Shown one piece after another: positions 8,827 through 19,253 of a stretch of 34,300 bases of DNA. The position numbers were made by a program, and so were the translations under genes. Origin of the DNA: an uncultured Opitutia bacterium (lineage in GTDB: Bacteria > Verrucomicrobiota > Verrucomicrobiia > Opitutales > UBA953); contig CAIPVK010000141.1 in the NCBI GenBank assembly GCA_903868455.1, positions 1-34,300 on the forward strand, given 5' to 3'. Within the stretch, counting starts at the first letter, position 1; each line of letters begins with the position of its first letter. The notes beneath the pieces are model-generated. The model was not told the origin of the DNA and made no database searches. It saw only the letters and a program-made list of their open reading frames with translations.

Positions 8827-10557
8827 ATGCGACTGACGCGCACAACCCTCCTGCTGCTGGCCGCGAACCTCGCGTGCGCGGTCGCCGTCTGGCGGAGCCT
8901 GCCCGACACCGAGGCGGCCGCCGTCCACGGCCTCGCCTTCCCCATCGCGCCCGCCTGGATCGAGGTCGAGGGCTCGGCGGGCAAGCTGCGGCTCGAGCGC
9001 TCGGAGGGCGGCTGGTCGGTCACCCATCCCTTCCGCTGGTCGGCGAACCGCTGGGAGGTCCAGCGCCTGCTGGGCGAGCTCGCGCTCGCGCGCGAGGCGC
9101 CGCGCGGCGCCACCCGCCCGCCCGCGGGCGAGCGCTGGACGGTCCGGGCCGGCGCCGAGGGCGGCCCCACGGTCGAGGCCCAGGTGCTCGCCGACGCCGC
9201 GCGCGGCGCCTTCCTCGACGGCGGCGAGCGCGGCAAGGCGCTCGCGGGCGAGGCGCTCGTGCGCGCCCTGGCGCAGCCGGCCGAGGCCTACCGCGTCGAC
9301 GCCGTCTTCTCCCTCGCCCCCTACGAGATCCGGTCCCTCGGCGTGCGCGTCTCGCGCCCCGGCGCGGAGGACCGACGCTGGGGCCTCGTGCTCGAGGCGC
9401 GCGAGACGCTCGGCCGCCAGGAGCAGGGGGCGGTCTGGCGCTTCGAGGCGCCGGACAACGTCGCGGCCGACGGCGAGCGCCTGCCGCGGGCCCTCGCCGC
9501 CCTCGCCGAGCTGCGCGTGACGCGCTTCCTGCCGCCGCGCTCGGCCCCCGCGACGGACAAGCCTTGGCTGCGGCTCTCGCTGGAAGGCGCGAGCCGCCGC
9601 GAGACGCTGCTGGTCTGGCCGGCCAAGGACGGCCGGTGCGAGGCGGCGCTCGAGGACAACCCCAACCAACCCTTCCTCATCGCCGCCGACGCCCTCCGGG
9701 CCTGGGCCGACCCGATGGCGGAGCTGCGCACGCGCTCGCCGTTCGACTTCGACCCCGCCCTCGCGCGCGGCCTCACGCTCCGCCACCTCGCCTCGGGGCG
9801 CTCGCTCACGCTGCACCGACTCGAGGGCGCCGAGGGGCGCTGGGAGATTCCGGTCGTGGCCGGCTCGACGGCGACCCGCCGGCTCGAGGTCGGCGTCGGG
9901 CGCGCGCGCCAGTTCCTCCGCCTGCTGACCGACCTGAGGTCCGACGGCTCGGAGGCGGCGGCGCCGCAGGCCGATTGGCATCGCCTGACCGTGGAGTTCC
10001 CCGGCGGCTCGCTCGTGCGCGAGCTGGCCCTCGACCCCGCGGGCGGACGCCTGCTCGTGCGCGCCCCGGGCGAGGCCGCGACGGCCTGCCCGACCGACCT
10101 TCCGCTCGCGCGCTGGCTCTCCGTCGAGACCGGCGCATGGCGCTCGGAGATCCTCACGCGGCTGCCCGTCGGTACCCGCGTGGCCCGGATCGAGGTGCGA
10201 GACGCCGCGGGGGCGACGGTGGCGAAGGCCGACCTCGCCGACGACGGCCGGTGGCTCGCCGAGGGCGAGGTCGACGCCGCCGCGGCCGCGCGCCTCGCGG
10301 AGCGCCTCGGCGTCGTGCAGGCGCTCGCCTTCCCGACCGACGCCGCGGCGAAGGACGCCGCGGGGTGGGCGCTCACGCTGCTCGTGACCGACCGATCCGC
10401 CGCGGGCGCCTCGGGCTCGACCGAGACCGTGCGCTCCTATCGCCTGGGTCGCCCGGCCGGAGCCGTCTCGCCGCGGATGCGCGACGAGACCGAGGGCGTG
10501 GTGTTCGTCCCGGAGCCCGGGCTGGCCGAGGCCCTCGCGCCTTGGACCACCCCCTGA
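8827..10557 (+). CDS. DUF4340-like protein associated with the GldG-type exporter
   Basis: Position directly after the GldG-like gene; N-terminal TM, then repeated beta-rich segments (AWIEVEGSAGKLRLERSEGGWSVTHPFRWSANRWEVQRLLGELA) typical of DUF4340. Confidence 0.7.
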   Translation: MRLTRTTLLLLAANLACAVAVWRSLPDTEAAAVHGLAFPIAPAWIEVEGSAGKLRLERSEGGWSVTHPFRWSANRWEVQRLLGELALAREAPRGATRPPAGERWTVRAGAEGGPTVEAQVLADAARGAFLDGGERGKALAGEALVRALAQPAEAYRVDAVFSLAPYEIRSLGVRVSRPGAEDRRWGLVLEARETLGRQEQGAVWRFEAPDNVAADGERLPRALAALAELRVTRFLPPRSAPATDKPWLRLSLEGASRRETLLVWPAKDGRCEAALEDNPNQPFLIAADALRAWADPMAELRTRSPFDFDPALARGLTLRHLASGRSLTLHRLEGAEGRWEIPVVAGSTATRRLEVGVGRARQFLRLLTDLRSDGSEAAAPQADWHRLTVEFPGGSLVRELALDPAGGRLLVRAPGEAATACPTDLPLARWLSVETGAWRSEILTRLPVGTRVARIEVRDAAGATVAKADLADDGRWLAEGEVDAAAAARLAERLGVVQALAFPTDAAAKDAAGWALTLLVTDRSAAGASGSTETVRSYRLGRPAGAVSPRMRDETEGVVFVPEPGLAEALAPWTTP

Positions 10558-10561
10558 GGCG

Positions 10562-13102
10562 ATGGCCCGGGAGGGAGCCAGGGGCGGTAAGCGGCGGCCT
10601 TGGCCGAGCACGCTCGCGCGCGCGGCGCTCATCCTCCTTCTCCTCCCCCAGCTGGCCGCGCTCTGGATCCTGCACCGCCCCGCCCCCACCGGCCTGCCGG
10701 CCGGGCTCGTCGCCGCCCTGACGGACGGCCTCCTGGGCGAGGCGACCGTGTCGGTCGCCCGCGCCAGCGTGGACAACCGGGGCGTCTTCCGGTTCGAGGG
10801 CCTGCGCGTCGCGCACGCGCGGCACGGCGTCGCCTTCGAGGGCGACGCGCGCGTGCTGCCGCCTTGGCAGGCGTGGATCGCGGGCAGGTTCTATGAGCCG
10901 AGCCTCGAGGCGCGCGGCCGGCTCGTGGAGCTCGCCGACGGCGCGGTCCTCGCCGAGGACGTCCTGCTGCGCGCGGGCGACCCGGACGGGGCGTGGTTCG
11001 ACCTCGCGGCGCGCGCCGGCGACCTCCGCCTGCGCCTCGAGACGCGCCGGCATGAGTTCCCGACCTCCGCGACGCCATCCCAAGCGGAGGGTGGCGAGGC
11101 GGGCCTCGACTGGCGTCGGCTGCGCAGGGAGCTTCCCCGCCTCAAGGGGGACGCCGAGCTGCGCCTCTGGACGGACGGATGGTCGGCCGAGGTCGCGCTC
11201 CGGGGCGACGGCGCCGCGGGGGCGGGATGGCGGTTCGGCGAGGTCGAGGGACGGATCACCGAGGACATGAAGGACCGCTGGGGCGGCCTCCGAGTGACGG
11301 GCCTCGGCCACGGCGACGTCGAGGCGGGGCTCGTCCGCGCCGAAGGGATCCAGGGGCGCGTGAGCGTCACGCTCGAGAACGCGCGCTGGGGCCGGCTCGA
11401 GGGCGTCGGCGGCGCCGCGCTCCTGCGCTGGCGCGGCGACCGCGGCAGCCTCGACCTTCGGCTCTCGGCCGGCGAGTCCCGCGCGCGGCTCCGCCTCCTC
11501 GACCCGCGAGGCCCCGAGGGTTGGCGCGTCGAGGGCGCCGCCGGCGCGCTGCGGGCCGCCGAGCTCCTGCGCGCGCCGGGCGTCGCCGAGGCGCTGCGGC
11601 GCGCGGAGATCGACCTCTCGGGCGGCGTGGAATTCGGCGACGTCTCGGTCGGGCTCGTCGACGGCCGCCCGGCCCGCGCCGAGGGCTGGGTCGCGGTGCG
11701 CGACGCCGGCTGGAAGGCGATCCGCCCCTGCGTCATCCGCCCGGACCGCCCGGCGGCGGCGCTGACGGGCCACGCCAGGGTGGACCTCCCCGCCGGCACG
11801 TTCGCCGCGACGTCGCTCGACCTCGCGGGCCTGGTCGGCTCGATCGAGGGCGGGCTCGCCGCCGGCGCGCCCTATGAGGTCCGTCTCGCCTCCACGGATG
11901 GCCAGCCCGTGCATCCCGGCTGCCTCGACTCCCTCCTGGGCGACTGGTGGATCGACCTCTGGAAGCGCTTCGACCTCAGCACGACCGGCACCTACCCGCA
12001 CGCGGACGTGTTGGTCAGGGGCAAATGGGGCGCCTTGGTCGCGGACGAGGTGCTCGTGGGCGCGAGCTTGGAGCGCTTCGGCTTCATGGGCGCGCGCTTC
12101 CGACGGACGGATGTCCGGGTGACGGCGACGCCCGGGCGCACCTCGGTCGCCATCGACCGTCTCGTGGGCGAGCTGGACGGCGCTCCCGCGGGTTCCGCCA
12201 AGGGCGCGGTCGAGTGGGACTGGACCTCCGGCAAGACCCAGCCGCTCATCCGGGCCGAGGGCGACCTCCACCCGCTGGTGGCCCTTCGCCTCCACGAGGA
12301 CGGCGCGGCCCAGGTCGCGCGCCTGCGCGGCGCCCGCTTCGGCGAGCCTTGGCTCAAGGTCGAGATCACCCCCGAGGGCGCCAGCGCGATCGAGCTGCGG
12401 ACCCGGGAGGTGTCCGAGATCCTCGGCGCCCGCCTGGGGCCGCTCGACCTCAGGATGGCCGGCGACGCCGGGGCCGACGGCGCCATGCGTCTCGTCGGCT
12501 CAGGCCAGATGGCGGGAGGAACCCTCCGCGTGGACCTCTCGGGGGACCTCGGCGGTCGCTGCGAGGTCCGGGCGTTCAAGGCCGAAGGCATCCGCTGGGC
12601 CCTCCTCCCCGAGGCCCTGCCCTTGCTGTTCAAGGACCCGCCGGCAGACCCCCCGTCGGCGGGCATCCTTTCCGGGACCTTCGAGGGAACGGTGGACCTG
12701 GGGGCGACTCCCGCCTTCGAGGGGGAGGGCGCGTTCCGCTTCTCCGACCCCCAGCTCCGCCGGGTCCGGCTCTTCGGGGTGCTCTCCCAAGGGCTCGACA
12801 CCCTCGGCCTCGGCTTCTCGGGTTATGACCTGACGGACGCCACCGGGGACTTCCGGATCAAGGACGGTCGCGCCACCCTCCCCCGGCTCGTCATCGGCGG
12901 GGAGGATGCCGAGCTCCGCTTGGCGGGCTACGTCGACCTCAAATCGGGCGGTTTGAACCTCCTCGGGACCTTTGAACTGAAGGATTCCCCCTGGGGTCCG
13001 CTCGGGTTTCTCAATCCCAACCGATTGATTACCAAGGTTATAAAGATAAAAGTGGGGGGCGACTTGGCCCAGCCGGTGACGAAGGTTCGCACCGGTTTTT
13101 GA
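10562..13102 (+). CDS. Large AsmA/TamB-like envelope protein
   Basis: N-terminal TM, long beta-rich body, AsmA-like C-terminus (RLFGVLSQGLDTLGLGFSGYDLTDATGDFRIKDGRATLPRLVIGGEDAELRLAGYVDLKSGGLNLLGTFEL...). Confidence 0.7.
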   Translation: MAREGARGGKRRPWPSTLARAALILLLLPQLAALWILHRPAPTGLPAGLVAALTDGLLGEATVSVARASVDNRGVFRFEGLRVAHARHGVAFEGDARVLPPWQAWIAGRFYEPSLEARGRLVELADGAVLAEDVLLRAGDPDGAWFDLAARAGDLRLRLETRRHEFPTSATPSQAEGGEAGLDWRRLRRELPRLKGDAELRLWTDGWSAEVALRGDGAAGAGWRFGEVEGRITEDMKDRWGGLRVTGLGHGDVEAGLVRAEGIQGRVSVTLENARWGRLEGVGGAALLRWRGDRGSLDLRLSAGESRARLRLLDPRGPEGWRVEGAAGALRAAELLRAPGVAEALRRAEIDLSGGVEFGDVSVGLVDGRPARAEGWVAVRDAGWKAIRPCVIRPDRPAAALTGHARVDLPAGTFAATSLDLAGLVGSIEGGLAAGAPYEVRLASTDGQPVHPGCLDSLLGDWWIDLWKRFDLSTTGTYPHADVLVRGKWGALVADEVLVGASLERFGFMGARFRRTDVRVTATPGRTSVAIDRLVGELDGAPAGSAKGAVEWDWTSGKTQPLIRAEGDLHPLVALRLHEDGAAQVARLRGARFGEPWLKVEITPEGASAIELRTREVSEILGARLGPLDLRMAGDAGADGAMRLVGSGQMAGGTLRVDLSGDLGGRCEVRAFKAEGIRWALLPEALPLLFKDPPADPPSAGILSGTFEGTVDLGATPAFEGEGAFRFSDPQLRRVRLFGVLSQGLDTLGLGFSGYDLTDATGDFRIKDGRATLPRLVIGGEDAELRLAGYVDLKSGGLNLLGTFELKDSPWGPLGFLNPNRLITKVIKIKVGGDLAQPVTKVRTGF

Positions 13103-13217
13103 TTTAAAAACATAATTATCAAGGCTTTAGGAAGTTATTCCCAGCCCCGAGAATAGGGGTTGATTTGCCCTCCCGCCTCCCTATCACCAACCCACCTCAC
13201 CCAACCCAAGCCCTCCC

Positions 13218-13691
13218 TTGGACATCCAAAAAATCAAGCAGGTCGTGGATCTCATGAAGAAGTCGGAGCTATCCGAGTTCGAGTTCCAGGAACAAGACTT
13301 CAAGCTCCGCATCAAGCGGGACACCCCCGGCCGCGTGGTCGCCCTCCCGGCCGCCGCGCCCGCCCCGGCGGTGGCCGCCGCCCCCGCGGCCGCCCCCGTC
13401 GCCGCCCCGGCTCCCGCCGCGGCGCCCGCCCCCGCGGCGGCGGACCCCAGCCTCAAGGTCATCACCTCCCCGATGGTCGGCACCTTCTACGCCGCCCCCT
13501 CCCCCGACGCCCCCCCGTTCGTGGGTGTCGGCAGCCAGGTGAAGGCCGACACGGTCGTCTGCATCATCGAGGCCATGAAGGTCATGAACGAGATCCAGGC
13601 CGAGCTCGCCGGCTCCGTCGTCGAGTGCCTGGTCGCCTCCGGGACCTCCGTGGAGTTCGGCCAGCCCCTCTTCCGCGTGAAGGTGAGCTGA
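13218..13691 (+). CDS. accB: Biotin carboxyl carrier protein of acetyl-CoA carboxylase
   Basis: TTG start giving (M)[22 protein letters not shown]; Ala/Pro linker; biotinyl motif [15 protein letters not shown]. Confidence 0.96.
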   Translation: MDIQKIKQVVDLMKKSELSEFEFQEQDFKLRIKRDTPGRVVALPAAAPAPAVAAAPAAAPVAAPAPAAAPAPAAADPSLKVITSPMVGTFYAAPSPDAPPFVGVGSQVKADTVVCIIEAMKVMNEIQAELAGSVVECLVASGTSVEFGQPLFRVKVS

Positions 13692-13701
13692 GCCCGCCCG
13701 C

Positions 13702-15078
<1,377 letters not shown>

Positions 15079-15085
15079 GGCGGCC

Positions 15086-16072
15086 ATGGGCGCCCGCCGC
15101 CTGCCCGAGACCGCGCTCCGGCGCCTCCGGACGGCCGCCGACTGGTCGGCCTTCGGCGAGCGCCTGCTCGCCCGGGAGGGCGCGTCGCACGGACAGGGCT
15201 TCCTCGACGCGCGCGAGGAGGTCTGGACCCTGCTCGCCCACGCCCTCGGCCTGCCGTGGGAGGCGCTCGGCGAGGCCCTGCCCCGCCCGATGCCCGCGCC
15301 GGCGGCGGCCCGCCTGCGCGACCTCCTCGAGCGGCGCGTGTACGACCGCGAGCCGACGGCCTACCTGACGGGCGAGGCCTGGCAGGGCGGCCTGCGCTTC
15401 CGCGTCGACCGCCGGGTGCTCATCCCTCGCTCCTACCTCATCGAGCACATCCCCCTGCTCGCCGAGCTCCTGGGCGCCGACAAGGTCCGGCGCGCGGCCG
15501 ACGCCTGCACGGGCTCGGGCTGCCTGGCCATCCACCTCGCGAAGGCCTTCCCGCGCGCGACGGTCGACGCCACCGACCTCTCCGCGGACGCCCTCGAGGT
15601 CGCCCGCCTGAACGTCGCCGACCACGGCCTGGAGGGGCGCGTCCGCCTCTCGCGCGGCGACGGCCTCGGCGACGCGCGCGGGCCGTTCGACCTCGTCGTC
15701 TCGAACCCGCCCTACGAGCCGGAGGAGCTGCGCGCGACGCTGCCCGACGAGTTCCGGCGCGAGCCCGACATGGCGCTCTTCTCGGGACGGGACGGCCTCG
15801 GCGTCGTGCGCACCCTCCTCGCCCAGGCCGCGGAGCGCCTCGCGCCCCGCGGGCTGCTGGCGATGGAGATCGGCGGCCTGCGCGGCGCCATCGAGGTCGA
15901 GTGGCCGCGCCTGCGGCTGGACTGGCTGCCCACCGCCGACGGGTCGGACTGCGTCCTGCTCGCCACGCGCGAGGCGCTACGCGAGGGCCTCACCAAGCCC
16001 GCGGCGCCGGCTCGCGCTCGAGCGCGTCCTGGGTCCGCGCGGGCAAGGCCGGGAAGAAGTCGAGGCCGGTGA
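15086..16072 (+). CDS. prmB: Protein-(glutamine-N5) methyltransferase, PrmB-like (ribosomal protein L3 type)
   Basis: RREPTAYLTGEAWQGGLRFRVDRRVLIPRSYLIEHI (RS rather than the PrmC-type RPET), NPPYEPEEL methyltransferase motif, YDREPTAYL block. Confidence 0.75.
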   Translation: MGARRLPETALRRLRTAADWSAFGERLLAREGASHGQGFLDAREEVWTLLAHALGLPWEALGEALPRPMPAPAAARLRDLLERRVYDREPTAYLTGEAWQGGLRFRVDRRVLIPRSYLIEHIPLLAELLGADKVRRAADACTGSGCLAIHLAKAFPRATVDATDLSADALEVARLNVADHGLEGRVRLSRGDGLGDARGPFDLVVSNPPYEPEELRATLPDEFRREPDMALFSGRDGLGVVRTLLAQAAERLAPRGLLAMEIGGLRGAIEVEWPRLRLDWLPTADGSDCVLLATREALREGLTKPAAPARARARPGSARARPGRSRGR

Positions 16073-16955
16073 GGCGCTCGACCTGGTCGACCGAGACGAG
16101 GTAGGCGGAGGGGTTGGGGTCGCGCCAGATCTCGCGGTGCGGCACGAGGAAGGCGAGGACGCGCAGGGCGCCGGCGTCGGTGCGCTCGGCCACGACCATC
16201 CAGAAGGCGTCGGGCACGCGCACCGGCGACTCCGGCGGGCCGATGCGGCGGGCGGTGGCCTCGGCGTCGAGCACCGGGCCGCAGGCGACCCAGACCTCGC
16301 CGTAGCGGCGAACGTAGCGATGGGCGACGCGCTGCTCGAGGTCGCGCCAGAGGCCGGCGTTGAGGCCGGGCAGCTGGGGGGCGACGTTCGACATGAGGAA
16401 GCTCGCCAGCTGGGCCTCGGGGCCGTGCGCGACCGCCAGGATATGGTTGGGGGCGAGGTGCCCGCGGTCGTAGCCGGAGCGGGCGTAGACCTCGGTGCGC
16501 ACCTGGGCCTGGGTGCGCCGGTCGACGCGGAAGCGCGAGGGGCGGTCGGGAGGGAGGAATTTGACGGGGAGCGCGCGGTAGGTCGCCCAGCGCGGCAGCC
16601 GCTCCGTCTCGTCGTAGCCGACGTTGAAGCCGGGGTTGGCGAGGGCGAGCCAGCCGCCGCCCGAGGGGTCGCCGTAGGGCGAGGGCGCGTCGGCGGACGG
16701 CGCGGGCGCGGGCACCGGGGTCCCGATGACGATCGGGAGCGTGTCGGCCCAGTCGTCGAGCGCGTCGACCACCGCGCGCGGGGCAAGGTCGGACTCGCGG
16801 ACCAAGTCGGCGACGTCGAGGAGCGCGTGCTCGATCTCGGCCTTGCCCTTGGTGTCGGCGAAGACGTGGGCGAGCCAGACCGACATCAGGCCGAGCCAGA
16901 CGACGCCGAGCGCGTAGGCCGACCAACGGAGGGTGCGGCTCAGCCAGCGGGGCAT
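15990..16955 (-). CDS. DNA/RNA non-specific endonuclease (NUC family), membrane-anchored or secreted
   Basis: Catalytic SGYDRGHLAPNHI motif, MSNVAPQLPGLNAGLWRDLE; C-terminal VSVDQVERLTGLDFFPALP; N-terminal hydrophobic segment. Start at 16955 gives a TGATG overlap with the upstream gene. Confidence 0.87.
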   Translation of the reverse strand: MPRWLSRTLRWSAYALGVVWLGLMSVWLAHVFADTKGKAEIEHALLDVADLVRESDLAPRAVVDALDDWADTLPIVIGTPVPAPAPSADAPSPYGDPSGGGWLALANPGFNVGYDETERLPRWATYRALPVKFLPPDRPSRFRVDRRTQAQVRTEVYARSGYDRGHLAPNHILAVAHGPEAQLASFLMSNVAPQLPGLNAGLWRDLEQRVAHRYVRRYGEVWVACGPVLDAEATARRIGPPESPVRVPDAFWMVVAERTDAGALRVLAFLVPHREIWRDPNPSAYLVSVDQVERLTGLDFFPALPARTQDALEREPAPRAW

Positions 16956-17377
16956 CAGCGAGGCAGGGTCCAAGCAAGCCACATCCAATGCAGAACGAGG
17001 GCGATGGCGAGCCCCCATCTCAGTCGCCGCTCGCCGCGGGCATCGGTGGCGAGGCGGACCCGCAGGGGGTCGCCGCGCAGGCGGGCGACGACCGACCAGG
17101 CCGTCCATGCCGTCGCCAGCGTCCCGGCGAGGAAAACCGCCGGATTATAGGCCAGGGCGGCGAGGATCTCGCCTTGGGTGAGGGCGCGGACGCAGCGGGT
17201 GCCGCCGCAGGCCAGGCAAGGGACGTCGGTCAGGCGGCGGAAAAGACAGCCCGGGGTGGACCCGACCCAGGTGAGGTAGGCCCAAGCCGCGGCGAGCCCG
17301 GCGACGAAGAGCGGCGGCAGCCAACGCTCGGCGTCGAACTCGCCGGGGATGAGCGGGCGGCGAACGAGCCGGATCAT
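16955..17377 (-). CDS. DUF2752 family membrane protein
   Basis: CLFRRLTDVPCLACGGTRCVRALTQGEILAALAYNPAVFLAG matches the DUF2752 CxxCGGTR-type signature. Confidence 0.8.
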   Translation of the reverse strand: MIRLVRRPLIPGEFDAERWLPPLFVAGLAAAWAYLTWVGSTPGCLFRRLTDVPCLACGGTRCVRALTQGEILAALAYNPAVFLAGTLATAWTAWSVVARLRGDPLRVRLATDARGERRLRWGLAIALVLHWMWLAWTLPR

Positions 17378-17386
17378 CGCCGGACC

Positions 17387-18298
17387 TTACGCCGCCGAGG
17401 CGGCGCCCGCCAACTCGATCAACAGGCTGATGCAGCAGCAGCAGGCGCAGAAGACCGCGAACAGGAGGAGCTTGGCGCCGAGCGCCCGCCAGAAGCCGCA
17501 CTGAAGGGCATGACCCAGGGCGCGGACCTGTAGGATCAGGAAGGCGAGCTGGAGAAGAAGACCGAGGAGGAGGCTACCGCCGGGCGAGACGAGGCCGAAG
17601 GCCGAGATCACCAGCGACAGCGGGAGAATGCCGGCGAACAGCCAGGTGAAGCTCAGCATCTCGGCCGAGGCCGCGCGCTCCACCGGGACCTTGACCCCGA
17701 AGAGGCGGAGCAAGGGCCACTGCACGAGGCCGAGGAGGGCGACGAGAAGGGGCAGGATAGCCAGGACGCAGGTGACGCCGCAGAGCATCGCGATGGCACC
17801 CGGGGCATCGGGGTCGTTGGCCTCGGCCTCGAAGCCCTCGCGCATGCCGGCGGCGACGTCGGGATTGAAGGACTCGGCGAGCGTGACGAGGACCTCGCGC
17901 TGGAGGGGCTCGACCGTCTGGTTGAGAAGGATGAGCCCGAGCAAGGGCAGCAGACCGACGAGGAGGGCCAGGTAGGCGCCGCCGAGGGAACGGCCGAAGC
18001 CGAGCTTGGCGGCGGCGAGCTCCGCGGGACGCAGGACCATCATCCAGATGCCGCGCAGGACCGAGCCGAGCGAGGGGCGCGTCTCCCACTCGATGCCGGC
18101 GAGCCCGGCCTCGTCGACCTTGGCGAAGGCGGTGACGGACCCGAACTCCGGCCACTCAGCGAGGGGCGTCCAGGCGCCCATGCCGGCGCGCCAGGCGAGG
18201 TCGGAGCCGCGGAAGCGACCCTCGGTCAGGCCGGCGCGCACCTCATCGGGTGAGAACACACCGAGGGCCGAGCCATCGCGGGCGACGTGAATTTCCAT
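17387..18298 (-). CDS. GYF_2 (DUF4339)-type N-terminus plus Yip1-like multi-TM protein
   Basis: MEIHVARDGSALGVFSPDEVRAGLTEGRFRGSDLAWRAGMGAWTPLAEWPEF (GYF_2 pattern), followed by several TMs. Confidence 0.75.
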   Translation of the reverse strand: MEIHVARDGSALGVFSPDEVRAGLTEGRFRGSDLAWRAGMGAWTPLAEWPEFGSVTAFAKVDEAGLAGIEWETRPSLGSVLRGIWMMVLRPAELAAAKLGFGRSLGGAYLALLVGLLPLLGLILLNQTVEPLQREVLVTLAESFNPDVAAGMREGFEAEANDPDAPGAIAMLCGVTCVLAILPLLVALLGLVQWPLLRLFGVKVPVERAASAEMLSFTWLFAGILPLSLVISAFGLVSPGGSLLLGLLLQLAFLILQVRALGHALQCGFWRALGAKLLLFAVFCACCCCISLLIELAGAASAA

Positions 18299-18307
18299 AA
18301 GGCATCC

Positions 18308-19120
18308 TCAGACGAGGCGCATCGTGAAGGCGAGCACGACCAGCAGGAGCGCGCCGAGGGCCGCGAAGGCCACGACCCCGGCGGCCAGGGTCAGCGCCAC
18401 GCCCACCCGCGGGCGCGAGGCCCCGTGGGCGGAGGCGAGCCCGGCCATCGCGCAGCCGAGGCCCCAGGGGCCGGCGAGGATGCCGAGGAAGGGGATGGCG
18501 AGGAGCAGGTTGGCCGAGCCGCCGACGTAGTTGAGCACCCGGAAGGTCGACCTCCAGCCGGCGGCCCCGGCGCCCACAAGGCGGAGGAAGCCGTGGAGGT
18601 AGAAGGCCGCGAGGAAGGCGCCGCCGAGCACGAGCACCGGCGTGGCCAGGGCCCAGAGCCCGAGGTAGCCGAGGATTGTGACCCATTCGGGCAGGAGCTC
18701 CCTGGTGAGCAGGCGCGCCTGCTCCCAGTAGGGGCGGACGAGCCAGTGCGCCCAGCCGAGGCCGAGGAGGTTGGCGAAGGTGGCGAGCAGGAGGTGCCAG
18801 GCGAGGGGCGGACCGAGGCGGAGGGGCTCCGGAGAGGGCGCGGGCGCGAAGGCCGCGGACGGCGCGAGCAGGGTGCGGCGGAGCGTGGGCAAGAGGGCGA
18901 CGTGCCAGCGGCGCGACGGGTCCTCCCAGGCGAGGGGCTCGGAGCGCGGAAGGACGCCGGCGACCCAGGGCCGGGCGCGGAGCGGGGCCCAGGCGGGCTC
19001 GCCCGGCGACCACGAGAGGTCGGACGGCCGGAACCGCCCGTCCGCCAAGCCCGCGAGGACCTCGCCCTGGGCGTGGATGCCGAGCGAGGCGCCGTCGCGC
19101 GCGAGATGGAGGGGCTCCAT
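18308..19120 (-). CDS. Second GYF_2-type membrane protein, paralogue of the downstream gene
   Basis: MEPLHLARDGASLGIHAQGEVLAGLADGRFRPSDLSWSPGEPAWAPLRARPW aligns to the N-terminus of the 17387-18298 product; multi-TM C-terminal part. Confidence 0.72.
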   Translation of the reverse strand: MEPLHLARDGASLGIHAQGEVLAGLADGRFRPSDLSWSPGEPAWAPLRARPWVAGVLPRSEPLAWEDPSRRWHVALLPTLRRTLLAPSAAFAPAPSPEPLRLGPPLAWHLLLATFANLLGLGWAHWLVRPYWEQARLLTRELLPEWVTILGYLGLWALATPVLVLGGAFLAAFYLHGFLRLVGAGAAGWRSTFRVLNYVGGSANLLLAIPFLGILAGPWGLGCAMAGLASAHGASRPRVGVALTLAAGVVAFAALGALLLVVLAFTMRLV

Positions 19121-19129
19121 GGAAAGGGG

Positions 19130-19204
19130 CGAGGGGGGCGGGACTCGAACCCGCGACCGGCGGTTTAGAAAACCGCTGCTCTAATCCGGCTGAGCTACCC
19201 CCTC
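19130..19204 (-). tRNA. tRNA-Arg (anticodon UCU)
   Basis: Minus strand GAGGGGGTAGCTCAGCCGGATTAGAGCAGCGGTTTTCTAAACCGCCGGTCGCGGGTTCGAGTCCCGCCCCCCTCG; acceptor GAGGGGG/CCCCCTC, anticodon stem GCGGT/ACCGC with loop TTTCTAA, T arm GCGGG-TTCGAGT-CCCGC. Confidence 0.96.
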
Positions 19205-19253
19205 CTAGGTCCGCAGGTTGCGCGGGCGGAGGGAGGGCGCAACGGCGGAAAGT

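Noticed and set aside
7141-10776. 1211-aa minus-strand and 1046-aa plus-strand ORFs across the GldG/DUF4340 genes
   Set aside because: Out-of-frame shadows in high-GC DNA, Arg/Ala/Gly/Pro-rich; the in-frame GldG and DUF4340-like products explain the region.
13330-13445. Repetitive GCC/CCC-rich stretch in accB as a possible tandem repeat element
   Set aside because: It is the normal Ala/Pro-rich linker of biotin carboxyl carrier proteins.
18287-19168. ORF ending GGRDSNPRPAV
   Set aside because: The tail is the well-known mistranslation of a tRNA gene (here tRNA-Arg); the rest is antisense to the GYF_2 gene.
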